Notes under the pieces: generated by a model | Databases searched by the model: none | Told to the model about the DNA's origin: nothing | Seen by the model: only the letters and a program-made list of their open reading frames with translations | Shown here: positions 55,465-64,000 of the stretch, in pieces | Layout of the letters: each line of letters opens with the position of its first letter | Position numbering within the stretch: the stretch's first letter is position 1 | NCBI GenBank assembly: GCA_947462335.1 | Contig: OX381715.1 | Coordinates: 40,276,650-40,340,649 of the forward strand | From: Harmothoe impar | Taxonomy: Eukaryota; Annelida; Polychaeta; Phyllodocida; Polynoidae | DNA length: 64,000 nt | Reading direction: 5' to 3' | Made by a program: the position numbers and the translations under genes

Positions 55465-55685
55465 AAACCTCTGGATGTGGTCTTCAAGCCTGTACTCTGA
55501 CTCTCCTTGAGGAAAGATCTGTTATCGCAGTAGCCAAACTCAAAGATAAGACCTATGCTGTTAGAATTGATGTTGCTGAGCAGTAGAGTTTACTGTAGTT
55601 TTAGAGTATTTTTCACTATTAACAGTGTATCGCAATGTGTATCGCAATGTGTCAATGATAGCGATTGAAGGATATGTCAAGATTA
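55465..55685. other. No gene; CACTGTAAA-like remnant
   Basis: CAGTAGAGTTTACTGTAG near 55581-55598 and TTAACAGTGTA near 55620. Confidence 0.35.
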
Positions 55686-55995
55686 ATTTGTTATCATAAT
55701 ACACCAATACAGCTCCGGCAATAGCAGCCTTTGGGAGTCTATAGATCCTGTAGGGTCGCAATGATGCATGAGTGCAGGTATCCTGCCATTGACGTTCCAA
55801 GAACAGTGTAGTGATCTGATGTTTATGCCCTATGTTACTTTGAAGTATGGATGCAGGCCTGGCAAATAACTCGCAAGTACTGCATTCATGCCATGATGCA
55901 TTTTGTTGTCATGATGCATGAATATAACACTGGCAAGTTGCATCATGCCAACCCTATGCGATTGATATAATTCTAATGCACCAATGTATCACACG
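55686..55995. repeat. Family P MITE fragments
   Basis: Two diverged pieces: 55686-55795 (GCAGCCTTTGGGAGTCTATAGATCCTGTAGGGTCG) and 55855-55985 (GCAGGCCTGGCAAATAACTCGC, GCATCATGCCAACCCTATGCG). Confidence 0.5.
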
Positions 55996-57427
55996 GTAGT
56001 TATTCTATTATTCTTTATAAAACAATTATATACTTTATAAACGTTATATTAATCTAGATACCATGACATCCCATATCCTGTGCCAATGTAAGGCCCTTGA
56101 CCTAGTTACAGGCACTGTGGCGCCATGCTCAGTGTGCACTGTTACACTATAATTAGGGAGTTGCATAAAATTTCAATTTTGAGTAAAAAAGAAAAAATCT
56201 TGTATAGCCATATCAAGCATTGTTACAGCTTTTCAGATCTGTTTGAATCATCTTCCTATCACTCATAGGTCCGGAGAAATCATGATGGACGTATCAAATC
56301 TTGGGGGCTATTCAGGCAGTGCTTAAGCTCAATGCATTTCTGTGATGTAAAACAGACCAATATCAAGGCTGCCATTTCTTCATATTTTTGAATGAAATCT
56401 TTTACACATAATGGGCTCCACAAGTTGACCTTGTCCTGTAAGCACCACATGACCTCTGACCTACTTATGATTGACCTTTGACCTATCAAGTAAGGTTAAT
56501 CCCAAATAAACATGCATGTTTACCCATATGATTTGTAGCTTCATGAGGGATAATTTCAACACTGCTTTTACCTGTTCATGAAGCCAGATTATTAACATTG
56601 ATGTATTTACCCCTGACCTATTTCCATAAAACCCCTACTAGAAATGATGGTTTTTATTATTATGTTTACATCATTTATGAACTTGCTTCAAACACTTGTG
56701 CATCATTAATAGATGATTTGTTCATATCACATCTAGGCCTTACATAAGATGCAATATTTATCAGTGACCCTTGACCTAATTTTTATATAACCCATAGTGA
56801 TTTTGATAGTGCACTGCTCCAAGTGCCCATGCAATTCCACAAAACAGGTCAGGGAGGGGTTGGGCCTGGCCAGATATAGCTGGATTTCACATATGTGATC
56901 AATAACACAATAACCAACATCCCATTGGGTACAATCTTCAACAATCTATAATTATTCACCATTATTTCATGTGCTACATGTGGAAAAAAACTTTTAGTGT
57001 ACACTGGTCCAAGAATACTTATCTTTTTCCCAGGATGAATGTATTCATAGTGACCGCCATTCTCTTGTGGTTAAAATGAGGTGCTGGCCATTTTTGTAAG
57101 TGAAAAATTGAGGTCAACAGAGTGCTTAGAGTGGAGGGCCCCTGTAAGGCCACTTCTAGTAAGACCTAAGATTGGGTCACAGAAACACGCGGACGTCAGT
57201 GGCAGCAGTACTAGCTGGATATGCAACTCCCTACTATAATGAGCGGCACGTGACGTCTCCAGAGCTATAACAAACGGCCAACCGTTTTATAATAATGTCC
57301 AGACCTTACTGACATATACCTACACCACCACACCAGGCTGAGGAAATTAGTCTGACAAGGCGTATTAGCCACAAAGCAGACAAATGACCAGGGGCTGTAT
57401 ATATCATATACAGGACATAACCTTTAA
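55996..57427. other. No gene; DR1-type motifs
   Basis: No coding sequence recognised. Regulatory-looking repeats of TGACCT are listed at 56450-56484. Confidence 0.4.
56450..56484 (-). promoter_or_regulatory. Two DR1 nuclear-receptor motifs
   Basis: TGACCTCTGACCT (56450-56462) and TGACCTTTGACCT (56472-56484). Read on the minus strand, the second is AGGTCAAAGGTCA, an exact DR1 of the HNF4/RXR type. Function is inference; such text can also arise from repeats. Confidence 0.35.
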
Positions 57428-57703
57428 AGGGTAAGGCGCCAGTCGGAGCAGCGGGTCTGGCTGTCGAGACTCTCCAGTCTTATGAATATATCAGGAGACC
57501 GTCAGTATACATGCACAATACAAAGTTCAAGCCAAAATAGTAGAAAGTTTAACTTGAATATACACACCCTGTTTGAGCCTATTTCAAGTGCTATGAGTTT
57601 GGTTTGTACCAGCCGTATTGATATAGAGGATAAGACATGCACACTGGTAGCGTGTAGCTGTGAGACAACGGCTAGCCCATCCTTTACCATTGTATTGGAA
57701 TAG
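57428..57703 (+). CDS. Possible Ig-domain fragment (degenerate or partial exon)
   Basis: An open + frame. Residues around 57455-57555 read RLSSLMNISGDRQYTCTIQS followed by a SRKFNLNI strand. This resembles strands E-F-G of an immunoglobulin domain (L-x-I...D-x-G-x-Y-x-C...L-x-I), but the D..Y spacing is one residue short. A further Cys-containing stretch follows to the stop at 57701. No convincing splice pair. It may be a pseudo-exon or chance; confidence is low. Confidence 0.2.
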   Translation, partial: RVRRQSEQRVWLSRLSSLMNISGDRQYTCTIQSSSQNSRKFNLNIHTLFEPISSAMSLVCTSRIDIEDKTCTLVACSCETTASPSFTIVLE

Positions 57704-58571
57704 ACGTACACGTTGCTGTACACCTCGTGATCTTAACCTCCCTAATATACCCTAAAGCTCATCAAACCTTATGCTTCCCTTGTCGTGAAGAAACTACTTT
57801 TGCTCAAAAATTAGTGGTGCACGTTCACAGCAAAATGATGGCCAGAATTATGTAATCACTTGAAACCAACTCACCTTCATCAACAGTTAATATGCAACAC
57901 GTTGGCATTCTAACTATCGTTACATAGGTCATAGGGTCATAGAGTCCAGGGACTAGAACGTGTTTCCAAGTTTTTCAATAAACCTCTGTGCCTTCTGTAA
58001 ATATTAATGAATAAGTTCCTAATTCTACTAACAGGACGCCATCACTGCAAAATTTAAATACATTAAATCAAATTTGCCAAATTGAGCACTTTAACTAAGC
58101 ATCTTCGATTCGAGCAAAAGCCACTTAAAGCCTTAAAATACCGGTATGATCTTTCTAGGACATTCATAAGGCATTACTGAACTTAAAGACGCTTATAGTG
58201 AACTTTTCTTTATTGAAGTCTTTTCAATTTGTTTAAATGCAATTATACATGCTGTGCATTCACTGCAAAACAAATATGCCAGGTTTGTGATCGGACTAAG
58301 TCTTCAGGAACTACAAGCAATATCCCACTCGAGCAATATGGCGGACAACAAAGGCCAGCTTATTTCTGTGCTGTACCAAAGTAATAATGACCTCATGACA
58401 ATTTTCTTTTTCCAATCTGGCCTGAGCTTTTAGTAGATGATTATAAAGGCCAGACAAAGCCATTGATCTGGGCACTCTACTACAAGGTAACATCTTACCA
58501 ATGTGCCATCATTGGCCAGTCGTATCTCTGCCCTAACCTAGTTGCAATCAATAGACAAAGGTCCATGGCAA
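57704..58571. other. No gene recognised
   Basis: AT-rich unique sequence. Confidence 0.45.
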
Positions 58572-58677
58572 GAGGGTTATTTAGGAACGCTCCTCCCTTG
58601 GTGAGACTGGGGTAGTATCCCACTCAGGGAAATGCAGCCCAGTCTCACCAATGGAGGAATGTTCCAAAATCACCCTC
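58572..58677 (+). other. Long imperfect hairpin
   Basis: Arms 58572-58610 and 58639-58677 pair over about 38 positions with bulges (GAGGGT..AGGAAC..CTCC..TTGGTGAGACTGGG against CCCAGTCTCACCAA..GGAG..GTTCC..ACCCTC), loop about 28 bases. Size and shape resemble a microRNA precursor, but a small decayed MITE would look the same. Confidence 0.4.
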
Positions 58678-59149
58678 GTGATGGGCCATTGCCTTTATTT
58701 CGTGTTTTTTTTCTATTCAAATGAATAAATTGCATTCCATAGAAATTAAAACAAATGATGATGTCACAGGCCATGTAATACCAGAACGATATATCTCCTA
58801 GGGGGCATGGAATACAGGATTTCTATTACTTAAGCATAGTGATCGTTGTATTCACCATGGAATAATACATAAGATGTGTTTATCACCTTCACCAGTGCAG
58901 GCAGTATGGGTATGCTAAGGCTTGCGTCCTAATGAATGTCCTTTAGATATTGCAATATGATGATTCAATCACTGTAGCTCTATGAAGGACTTGGGCAGCC
59001 ATGCAAAATAGATCCTCTGTATGACAGACGATAGGACTGTGGGTTGAAAAATAACAAGTGAGGGGCGTCTGAGAATCTGTAACAGCCCGTCTAAGCACAT
59101 GCTGGTAGATTCCATAGAAATCTTATGACAATATAGTTAGGGAGACCGT
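58678..59149. other. No gene recognised
   Basis: Nothing recognisable. Confidence 0.4.
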
Positions 59150-59215
59150 TTCTCCGAATATGATGTTTCTCAGAGACACTGACAGAGACAACCTCGGACC
59201 TCCCACTCTAAAGTG
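59150..59215 (-). pseudogene. tRNA-like sequence, 3' part (split by insertion)
   Basis: On the minus strand continues the tRNA-like 5' half at 60231-60262. With the element at 59216-60230 and one target copy removed, a D arm (GCTCAGTGGTAGAGC) is followed by an anticodon-arm-like CCCAC/GTGGG. The T arm (GAGGTTGTCTC) is degenerate and the anticodon loop is one base short, so the parent was tRNA-derived, probably a SINE. Confidence 0.35.
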
Positions 59216-60230
59216 TAGGGTGTTTATCTCCAAATATAAATAATATGTCTACAGAAATGTGAGACATATCACCAGAAAGAGAAATATGTTTGGAATACAA
59301 TGCAAAAAACAGTATATAAATATCTGATTTAGGTCCAGTGCAATTAAGTAGAATGTGAGCCAGAGTCAGAGCTATTTCAGGAAAACTTTCCCATAGCCTT
59401 CTGCAGAGAAAACTGGTCACTGCAGACCATGGCTAGGGTGAGTACCTGTACTAGGCTGTAGACCTACTGTAGAACTCGGCAGCCCGAATAGGGCCATTAC
59501 TCTACTCCACTTTAATGGTCCATAATGTCCATAATAATCAGTCTAAAATAAAAATTCCAAAAGGATATGAAAGCCATGATATCACATAATAGGCCCATAG
59601 ACTCATATTGGTATTTATGGGCGTTGTAAATATTCTGTTACCCCCTACATCCAGGGAATGCATTATTTAGCCATGTATTATTATGTCCTAATAATTATAA
59701 CGTGATATCCGCTTATAACCACTAGAAATACAATCTAACATGCAATAACGTTTTAAGAGCTAATACATTGTATTTTCAGGTGTGCCTAGCTCTGTTATGA
59801 TTTTTTTCCATGCTGATGTGAGCTGCTTAATTATAGTTTTCATGAGATACAATTAGAAAAAAGATAGAAAAGTGGAGCTAACACCCAGATGTAGGGAATT
59901 GTCTCCCCTAAACCCCCAGGGTATCAGAATAATTATATTTCAAAGCCCTAAGGCACAGATTTAGGAATGACAGAAGGTCTGTCCAACTGAGAGACTCCAC
60001 AAATGAGCAGTGACTGCTGTGTGCAGGATTATACTCAGATTGACTCCAATAATGGTATTAAAAGTTGGGTTTTTCTTGCAGCCCAATGCATGGGCCCAGA
60101 GCCTTGGCTTTCAGGGGGGGGGTGAATATTTCTGAGGTTCCATTAAATTCTTACAAATAAGGGAAAATACCGAAGTGTAGCAGAGAAGCAACCGTTTTCG
60201 AGGCCCTGGGCGGTACAGGTAAACACCCTA
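59216..60230 (-). mobile_element. TAGGGTG TIR element, copy 2, inverted, 7-bp target duplication
   Basis: 1015 bp. Ends TAGGGTGTTTATC and GGTAAACACCCTA. TAAAGTG flanks both sides (59209-59215 and 60231-60237). Orientation is opposite to copy 1 and about 4.2 kb separate them. Together they give the family two independent insertion footprints. Confidence 0.85.
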
Positions 60231-60262
60231 TAAAGTGGGTGCTCTACCACTGAGCTACATCG
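60231..60262 (-). pseudogene. tRNA-like sequence, 5' part
   Basis: Minus strand GATGTAGCTCAGTGGTAGAG: good box A and D stem. Interrupted in the anticodon arm by copy 2 of the TAGGGTG element. Confidence 0.4.
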
Positions 60263-60763
60263 ACTGTCACATCGGATAGACTGTGTCTCATGTTACTGGA
60301 TCGGTATGGTACAGAGGGGAGCAGGATACCCCTTTGGGAATTTATTACCAAGGTGCGAGTAATCCAACCCCCTACAATATTACCAGATTACAGCCATCTT
60401 TTTTTCCCCTGCACTTAGTAAGTCTCACATGTTGTTTAAATGCCAGTGTTCGTGCAATGATCGGCCTGGAAGAGCGGTATATGGAAAGCAGTACTGGAAT
60501 CCAACATCATTAGTGATTGGATTCTACAATAACTGTTAATTAATTTTTAATGGTTTATTACGGCAGAGATGAGGGAGAGTTAGTTACTGGAGAGTGTACG
60601 TGTTTGGAGAGTGGGATCCGCCTACACGGCTGATTGGGGTGTACGGAGGTGAGGGTCTGCACGACGTGATAATATCAAACCACGGAAGATAGATGACTTT
60701 GATGCCTCCACCTTTCAGGAATTACTTTCCCGAAATAGACTAGGGGTACTTTCCCTATCGTGT
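60263..60763. other. No gene recognised
   Basis: A 76-codon + frame at 60283-60513 shows no domain. Confidence 0.4.
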
Positions 60764-60981
60764 TAAAGGCTGCAGAGTGCATTAATGCACTATTTGAATG
60801 GAGCCCTGGCAAGTGACTCGCCAATACTGTATCGACGCATCTTGGGGACTCTACAGGGTTGATACACTTCCGGAAAGTTGGCGTAATGTATTTTCTGCAG
60901 CGATCGTGTGGTGTATTTTCAAGCATCATGAAGGTAAAGGGCATAATGTATTAAAGCACTAAGAATCCCTTACAGGTTCTG
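60764..60981 (-). repeat. Family P MITE, diverged
   Basis: GAGCCCTGGCAAGTGACTCGCCAATACTG palindrome remnant, then ACAGGGTTGATACACTTCCGGAAAGTTGGC, then GGCATAATGTATTAAAGCAC. Confidence 0.55.
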
Positions 60982-61479
60982 CTGACTCACTAGTGTTAGC
61001 CCACGGTAGATTTCAGTAGACAAATCGTCTTTCATGTATGTAACAAGCTTGGGGGATAGCTCATGCTTTCACAATGGGAGGAGGGTTAGTGGATTTTCAA
61101 AAAAGTGTGCCAATGTTTTTCCTTGTTTTCTCCTTTTTTATGTGTGCCAATGTTTTCCCATTATCCCAAAAATGTGTTCATCCCCCGTTATTTGTGCAAG
61201 GTTATCAAGGTCGACCCTCATGGATGCAATCTTAGTAACATGCATTTTCTTTTTCAGAAAATGGGGTGAGATTATGTTTCCCATTTTAGAGTCCAAATAT
61301 AAAAACATGGCTAGTAGGGGATACTCTTCTTTCCTTATGGACTCAATTCGCAATGACAAACTTCCCTGTAAAGAGCCCCCCCCCCCCCACAAACATAGAT
61401 TACAGTGGTCGATCTAGAGGCCCCGACCCCTTCACCTTTAGGATTTTTTTTCTTAACAATAAGTAAGTAGTAAGTGTAG
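60982..61479. other. No gene recognised
   Basis: Contains a C run at 61378-61389. The 127-codon + frame at 61034-61417 runs through it and has no known domain. Confidence 0.4.
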
Positions 61480-61595
61480 GTATACAGTAGAGTCTACTGT
61501 AGTTTTACAGCAACTACTGTAGATTTACAGTAGATTCTACTGTTCATCCACAATATACACTGTACATCCACAATAGATTTCACTGTACACACAAA
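61480..61595. repeat. TACAGTAGA/TCTACTGTA palindrome cluster
   Basis: Repeated TACAGTAGAxTCTACTGTA and CAATATACACTGTACATCCAC motifs, related to the CACTGTAAA family interior. Confidence 0.5.
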
Positions 61596-62506
61596 AAAAA
61601 GAAACAATGTCAAAGGGAGTCCAGGTTGCCTCCAGAATGACTCCCCTCATTAATTCTTCCTTTACCGATCGCGCCTTTTGGCGAATCTACCCCTCGAGAC
61701 CGATCGCGCCTTTAAGCACAAAATCGGCCGTTTTTTGGCCGATTTTGGCCGATTTTTGGCCCTCTGTACTTTGCTTAAAAATTAGTAGAATCCCATGATT
61801 TTTTCTGACAGTGGTCTATGGCATATTGTCTCTGCATATCTTAATCGGTTTGTACATACATTAACTATTCTAAAAATGCTAGGCACCTCAACTTGCATGA
61901 GATTTATCTCATTTTCAATATAATTTGAGCAATATTTAAGGCAAAAATCATGAAAAATGTCAAACAATATTGTTTTTTGGGTGAAAAATGATTTTGCCCA
62001 ATTCTTCATGCTGAAAAAGATAGTACCAAAAGTTTAGGTCTGATGATTCGTTTTAAAGCCCCCTGATTAGGGGACAGGCACACAACGCCTTCTATAGGCT
62101 TTGCCAAAATAAGGAAAACGTGCCTAAGAAACTGGGGGACTCCGAATGGAACTGGAGTGATGTAAGGGACTACAGAGAGGGAGTAAAGGTCTATTTTGAT
62201 GCATTATGGCCTAAATATAAGTTGCCATGGCAACATATACACTAAAATAAGCTAAATTAAATTTCAAATAGGGCTTTATCTCCCTAATTTGAACACATAG
62301 AGCGATTTAGGGTATCTTACTTTCTGGTCATTCAATATTGTTCATTTTGTCATAGATGTACTTTTAATCAGAATATTTACAAAATTCTTTCAGTTTCTGA
62401 AAAGTTAGCCATCCCCTACATCTTGATATTCTGTTTTAATTTCATCTGAAACAATCTGGTTTTGGGAGAGGTGCCTTTATTTGGGACGTGGTAAAGGAAG
62501 AGTTAA
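61596..62506. other. No gene; perfect X-box at 62221
   Basis: GTTGCCATGGCAAC at 62221-62234, then AT-rich sequence. CCGATCGCGCCTTT occurs at 61666 and 61700, and GGCCGATTTT repeats at 61737-61757. No coding sequence. Confidence 0.4.
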
Positions 62507-62700
62507 GGGAGTCAGGCAGCATAAGGCAGCTAGCCTATGTCACTCCCTGGCTGACATAAGGAATTCACCTGGGGGAGTCACATATCTCCATGACTTACCT
62601 AAGAGTCAAATGAGGACCTGGGCGCCCCTAGAAAGCGAAGTCATTCCGGAGGCAACCTGGACTACCTTTTGATGCTTTTTTTCTTTCTCTGTGCACCCAC
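62507..62700 (+). repeat. Dispersed repeat E, copy 2
   Basis: Partner of 22851-23010; landmarks given there. Confidence 0.6.
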
Positions 62701-63718
62701 GAAAATGGCAACCAACCGTTAACAGTGCACCTTTGTCGAGAAGTGTAGGTTTCCCGCTCCCTTTTAGTCTGTCTGTGTCTGTATAATCAACTGGCAACTC
62801 CAGACCCTGAAGCGTGCATCCCAGGGGAACCGTGGGCCGGCTCGGCGTCTATGTATCTGTTGACTTCTACTTTGTTCATGAGCTACTCACATTCTCAAAC
62901 AGCTCAACTGGATGGACGAGGAGTTAAAGTACTACAAACTGTTCACAGACCAAGGTTCCCTATGCTGCTTTTGTAATATTGTTCTTCTTGTGAAGCTTCT
63001 ACTGTTGTACCGCATCCATAAAGTGTTAACTGCAAGGTATCATTAGGTTAATATTTTCACTGATTTGTAAACAAGTATAATTATATCCAAAGCAACATGG
63101 TGAGATAATCTGATATGCAGATTCTTGGGAATTTGCCCATAATGCAATGCTCCAAAGATTTTATTTCGTCCATTCTTTCAAAGGGCCAAAACCCTTAAAT
63201 TATGCAAGGCACCCCATATCAAAATTACTCTTATTCATCAGCAAATGATCCAAGCAATCCCTTGGGGAGGTTTAAGAAAAATCTGATGACTTTTACTACT
63301 ATTTTTCTTTGATTATGTAAAAAAGATATGAAAATCTATTCCAAACGATGACATTTTTTACAAGAATGCAGGTTGATAAATCTCCGAAAAATATTTTTAG
63401 AATAAAGGTATAATAACCTTCTGTTCATTGTGTGATGTTCAGAATTTTGTTGTTATTGTTTAATAGAAAATAAAATCAAAGAAATCTTTTCGTTTTTTTT
63501 TAATGTAAAATTAAAATACTTTTATTTTTCAAAATTTCATATTTAAAAAAGTAGCGCAGCAACTCCTACTTTTTTCATATTCTGTTTTCAAATGATTTAA
63601 AGTACTCACAGAAAAAGAAAATTGGGAAATTCTGATGACTTTGATTCAATGGGATCGACCCACCTTAAGCTCAAGCTCCGGTTTTTGAAATGTGTCGTTA
63701 CAAACAGCTCATATGCAA
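62701..63718. other. No gene recognised
   Basis: Strongly AT-rich, nothing recognisable. Confidence 0.45.
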
Positions 63719-63872
63719 CTACCTGAACTGCTTGGGCTTCTGCTTGAGAAGTCAAGCAGATGACTTCTGCTTGGAAACTCAAGCAGATCAATCATCTACT
63801 TGAATCTTTAAGCAAATGAAATGGGATCTGCTTGAGCTGATCTGCTTGAGCTAAATTGACTGCTTGAAGCAG
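63719..63872. repeat. Cluster of CTGCTTG/CAAGCAG motifs
   Basis: CTGCTTG or its inverse occurs about eight times in 150 bp at irregular spacing, often extended to CTGCTTGAG. Irregular spacing argues against a simple tandem repeat. Confidence 0.5.
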
Positions 63873-64000
63873 ATGAAAACTATTTAGTGAACTGTGGCCT
63901 GAAACGATAATGGTACTGCCACCTAAATTGGGAATCCTTCAGATGATGTCACAATGTTATGGGAAATAAATAATTGAGTGGTAACTGTCGAACACCATGC

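Noticed and set aside
61034..61417. 127-codon + frame as a membrane protein
   Set aside because: No domain or splice support, and it ends in a C homopolymer.

Overview
This window looks like non-coding DNA from an animal nuclear genome, most likely a marine invertebrate. It has no operons, no densely packed ORFs and no rRNA. Instead it holds a large tyrosine-recombinase retrotransposon, many small terminal-inverted-repeat (TIR) elements, tRNA-derived repeats, long homopolymer and microsatellite runs, and a few isolated exon-like islands with eukaryotic splice sites. I cannot name the species. The repeat types would fit an echinoderm, hemichordate, amphioxus or lophotrochozoan, and that is inference.

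The best-supported coding block is a Ngaro-like YR retrotransposon at 10193-15606, read on the minus strand. It has a zinc-finger Gag, a reverse transcriptase/RNase H and a tyrosine recombinase, framed by split direct repeats in the order A1-ORFs-B1-A2-B2. The repeat pairs (184 bp and 162 bp) are identical and every catalytic motif I looked for is present, so the copy appears young. All three ORFs share one reading frame. A TAG separates Gag from RT, and TAA-TAG separates RT/RH from YR. A strong splice acceptor lies just before the YR ORF.

The only host gene I can place in a family is one 146-bp exon at 50683-50828 (+). It encodes the start of the extracellular domain of a cationic Cys-loop channel subunit (nicotinic/5-HT3-like). 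A degenerate copy of its acceptor and first codons lies 64 bp upstream. Weaker exon candidates are a 117-bp glycine-rich phase 1-1 exon at 25387-25503 and an Ig-like open stretch at 57428-57703.

The rest is a layered repeat landscape. About 20 copies of a TTAA-flanked palindromic MITE (here called family P) are spread from position 21 to 60981; each can fold into several hairpins. Other families are TTAA MITEs of a second type (16879-17227, 55242-55464), CACTGTAAA elements (33282-34105, 36140-37046, 37709-37871), a long-arm family D (39477-40666 and others), GGCGGATC elements (18708, 37206), a CCCAGTGGGCA element (20756-21598), and two inverted copies of a 1.0-kb TAGGGTG element with 7-bp target duplications (54015-55046, 59216-60230). 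Several nested insertions give a relative order of arrival.

The stretch 45.3-48.6 kb is unusual. It has CRE palindromes, a perfect 67-bp palindrome, a 73-bp near-perfect palindrome, and a 7.4-copy, about 145-bp satellite in which most units carry an RFX X-box-like motif. Further X-boxes lie in diverged interspersed repeats nearby. No CRISPR array, intact tRNA gene or prokaryotic feature was seen.
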